The position numbers and the translations under genes are program-made. Source: Candidatus Nitrospira nitrosa (lineage in GTDB: Bacteria > Nitrospirota > Nitrospiria > Nitrospirales > Nitrospiraceae). From it: 64,000 nt of DNA. Under the pieces are notes generated by a model, which was not told the origin of the DNA, did no database searches, and saw only the letters and a list, made by a program, of their open reading frames with translations. This document shows, one piece after another, positions 62,514 through 64,000 of this stretch. The stretch's first letter is position 1, and every line of letters starts with the position of its first letter. Where the stretch lies: contig NZ_CZQA01000010.1 in assembly GCF_001458735.1 (NCBI RefSeq), forward strand, positions 372,001 through 436,000, in the 5' to 3' direction.

Positions 62514-63950
62514 TTAGGAGAAGGACTTTTTTGCGGACCGATTCGCATGGAGATACCTGTCGATCCCTGCCGCCATCTTTCGGCCTTCGGCGATGGCCCA
62601 GACGATCAGTGAGGCACCACGTTTGGTGTCGCCGCCGGCAAAAACGCCGTCGAGATTGGTCATGAAGTTGTCGTCAGCTACCACAGCTCCACGTGCGTCA
62701 TATTTCACACCGAGGCTATCGAGCAAACCATTCCTGACGGGACCGGTGAAGCCCATGGCGAGCAGCACCAAATCGGCATTTATCTCAAATTCACTGTTAG
62801 GCACCGGTGTGAACTTACCATTCTCAAACTTCACCCGATTGGCATGAAGCTTGGTCACTTGACCGTCGTGGCCGGAGAACTTCGTCGTGGACACACTCCA
62901 TTGCCGGTCACAGCCTTCTTCATGAGCATGGGACGTACGGAGCTGCATCGGCCAGAGAGGCCAGGGAGTTGAGTCGGCCCGTTGCGGAGGAGGCTCCGGC
63001 AGCAATTCGAATTGATGGGCTTCTACACACCCTTGGCGATGTGCCGTACCGAGACAGTCCGACCCTGTATCGCCGCCGCCGATGATGACGACACGTTTCC
63101 CCTTCGCGGTGATTGGCTCTTCGGTCATGGGAATGCCGGCCGTACGCTTATTCTGCTGGGTGAGATACTCCATCGCCAGATGCACACCCTTCAGCTCACG
63201 CCCAGGAATCGGCAACTCACGAGCCAGCTCGGCACCCATCGTGAGTCCCACCGCGTCGAACTGCCGGCGCAACTGTTCACCGGTGATGTCTTTGCCGACA
63301 GCGACGCCGGTCCGAAACGTCACCCCTTCCACCTTCATCTGCTCTAGACGTCGGTCGATCACCCACTTTTCCATCTTAAAGTCAGGGATGCCGTAGCGCA
63401 GTAAGCCACCGATCCGATCGGACTTTTCGAAGACCGTCACAGCATGGCCTGCCCGAGCCAATTGCTGTGCGGCAGCCAATCCAGCCGGACCGGAACCGAC
63501 GATCGCCACGGTCTTCCCGGTGTTCACGACCGGCACGATCGGCGTAACAAAACCTTCGTTAAAACCCCGATCGACAATGTTCCATTCAATGACGCGGATG
63601 GACACCGGATCTTGGTTGATCCCGAGCACGCAAGCCCCTTCACAGGGGGCTGGGCAGAGACGTCCCGTAAATTCAGGGAAATTATTCGTGGTGTGCAGCG
63701 CCTTCAGCGCATCTTTCCAACGCCCGCGATAGACGAGATCGTTCCATTCCGGAATCAGATTGACGACTGGGCAACCGGTATGACCCTGGCAAAACGGTAC
63801 ACCGCAGTCCATGCAGCGCGCACCCTGAGCCTTGAGCTTCTCCTCAGGGATCGGTTCGTACATCTCCTTCCAATCGAGCACACGTAGCTCAATCGGCTTA
63901 CGCTTCGGGCCCTCACGGGCATATTTCATGAAACCCTTTGGATCACCCAT
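62514..63950 (-). CDS. gltD: Glutamate synthase small subunit
   Basis: 478 aa from ATG 63950, preceded by AGGAAAAAG; the frame runs past this without a better start. N-terminal Fe-S region CMDCGVPFCQGHTGC and LCPAPCEGACVLG, FAD site GSGPAGLAAAQQLARAG, NADPH site IGGGDTGSDC, and the C-terminal FAGGDTKRGASLIVWAIAEG. It feeds electrons from NADPH to the large subunit GltB, presumably encoded upstream outside the window. Confidence 0.93.
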   Translation of the reverse strand: MGDPKGFMKYAREGPKRKPIELRVLDWKEMYEPIPEEKLKAQGARCMDCGVPFCQGHTGCPVVNLIPEWNDLVYRGRWKDALKALHTTNNFPEFTGRLCPAPCEGACVLGINQDPVSIRVIEWNIVDRGFNEGFVTPIVPVVNTGKTVAIVGSGPAGLAAAQQLARAGHAVTVFEKSDRIGGLLRYGIPDFKMEKWVIDRRLEQMKVEGVTFRTGVAVGKDITGEQLRRQFDAVGLTMGAELARELPIPGRELKGVHLAMEYLTQQNKRTAGIPMTEEPITAKGKRVVIIGGGDTGSDCLGTAHRQGCVEAHQFELLPEPPPQRADSTPWPLWPMQLRTSHAHEEGCDRQWSVSTTKFSGHDGQVTKLHANRVKFENGKFTPVPNSEFEINADLVLLAMGFTGPVRNGLLDSLGVKYDARGAVVADDNFMTNLDGVFAGGDTKRGASLIVWAIAEGRKMAAGIDRYLHANRSAKKSFS

Positions 63951-64000
63951 CTTTTTCCTAGTGCTGAGATCTGGGGACCGAGTGCTGAGTGCCACAATAT

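Noticed and set aside
1-64000. CRISPR arrays
   Set aside because: No regularly spaced direct repeats were seen anywhere in the window, and there is no cas-like gene.

Overview
This 64 kb window is a bacterial chromosome segment with moderately high GC. Genes are densely packed, often with 4-base overlaps. No rRNA or phylogenetic marker is present, so the assignment is an inference. The gene set (Tol-Pal envelope machinery, Tat export with molybdenum-cofactor genes, a NapC-like multihaem cytochrome, RqcH, many small exported proteins with no known function) points to a Gram-negative chemolithotroph of the Nitrospira type (Nitrospirota).

Layout. 1-9.7 kb: a 5'-truncated APC permease coupled to an exported protein, DUF1566 and DUF2059 proteins, an orphan HExxH peptide-hydroxylase-like protein, RqcH, a single-domain response regulator, a 2OG-Fe(II) oxygenase and an RRM RNA-binding protein. 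9.9-18.0 kb (minus strand): a tight run reading degP-like, tatC, Mrp ATPase, moeA, mobB, six-haem NapC-like cytochrome, ABC ATPase, small Cys/His-tailed membrane protein, ABC permease. It looks like a maturation and export module for a periplasmic molybdoenzyme. 18.3-20.1 kb: a lipoprotein with a caspase fold that lacks its catalytic residues.

20.4-32.1 kb is an accessory zone. It holds an insertion sequence with 20-bp inverted repeats, an outer-membrane-channel-like protein, a dead IS630 element, a five-repeat exported protein, a class I cytochrome c with a clear promoter, two related IS481-like remnants, a broken Rhs gene with an orphan tip fragment and a possible immunity gene, and an IS30 element nested inside one end of a REP-associated (RAYT) transposon.

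32.2-45.2 kb (minus strand) is one long housekeeping run: tolQ, tolR, tolA, tolB, pal, two YbgF/CpoB-like proteins, mutL, miaA, mtnP, a PfkB kinase, a TPR lipoprotein and rodZ. It is followed by tRNA-Asp, tRNA-Val and a Xer recombinase. 46.8-50.5 kb (plus strand): a TPR/periplasmic-binding fusion, a site-2 protease and trpS.

50.5-64 kb: small genes, two of them frameshifted, an orphan HigA, a metallo-beta-lactamase-fold hydrolase, a Ycf46-like AAA ATPase followed by an NlpC/P60 lipoprotein, DUF5069, PilZ, FkbM, an Arg/Asp-repeat protein, an OmpH-like protein and gltD. Short non-autonomous repeats recur: a pair of ~97-bp elements with GGAAGGTCTGATTAATTC-type ends, a pair of hairpin elements sharing a 17-mer, and a 112-bp element with 15-bp terminal repeats.
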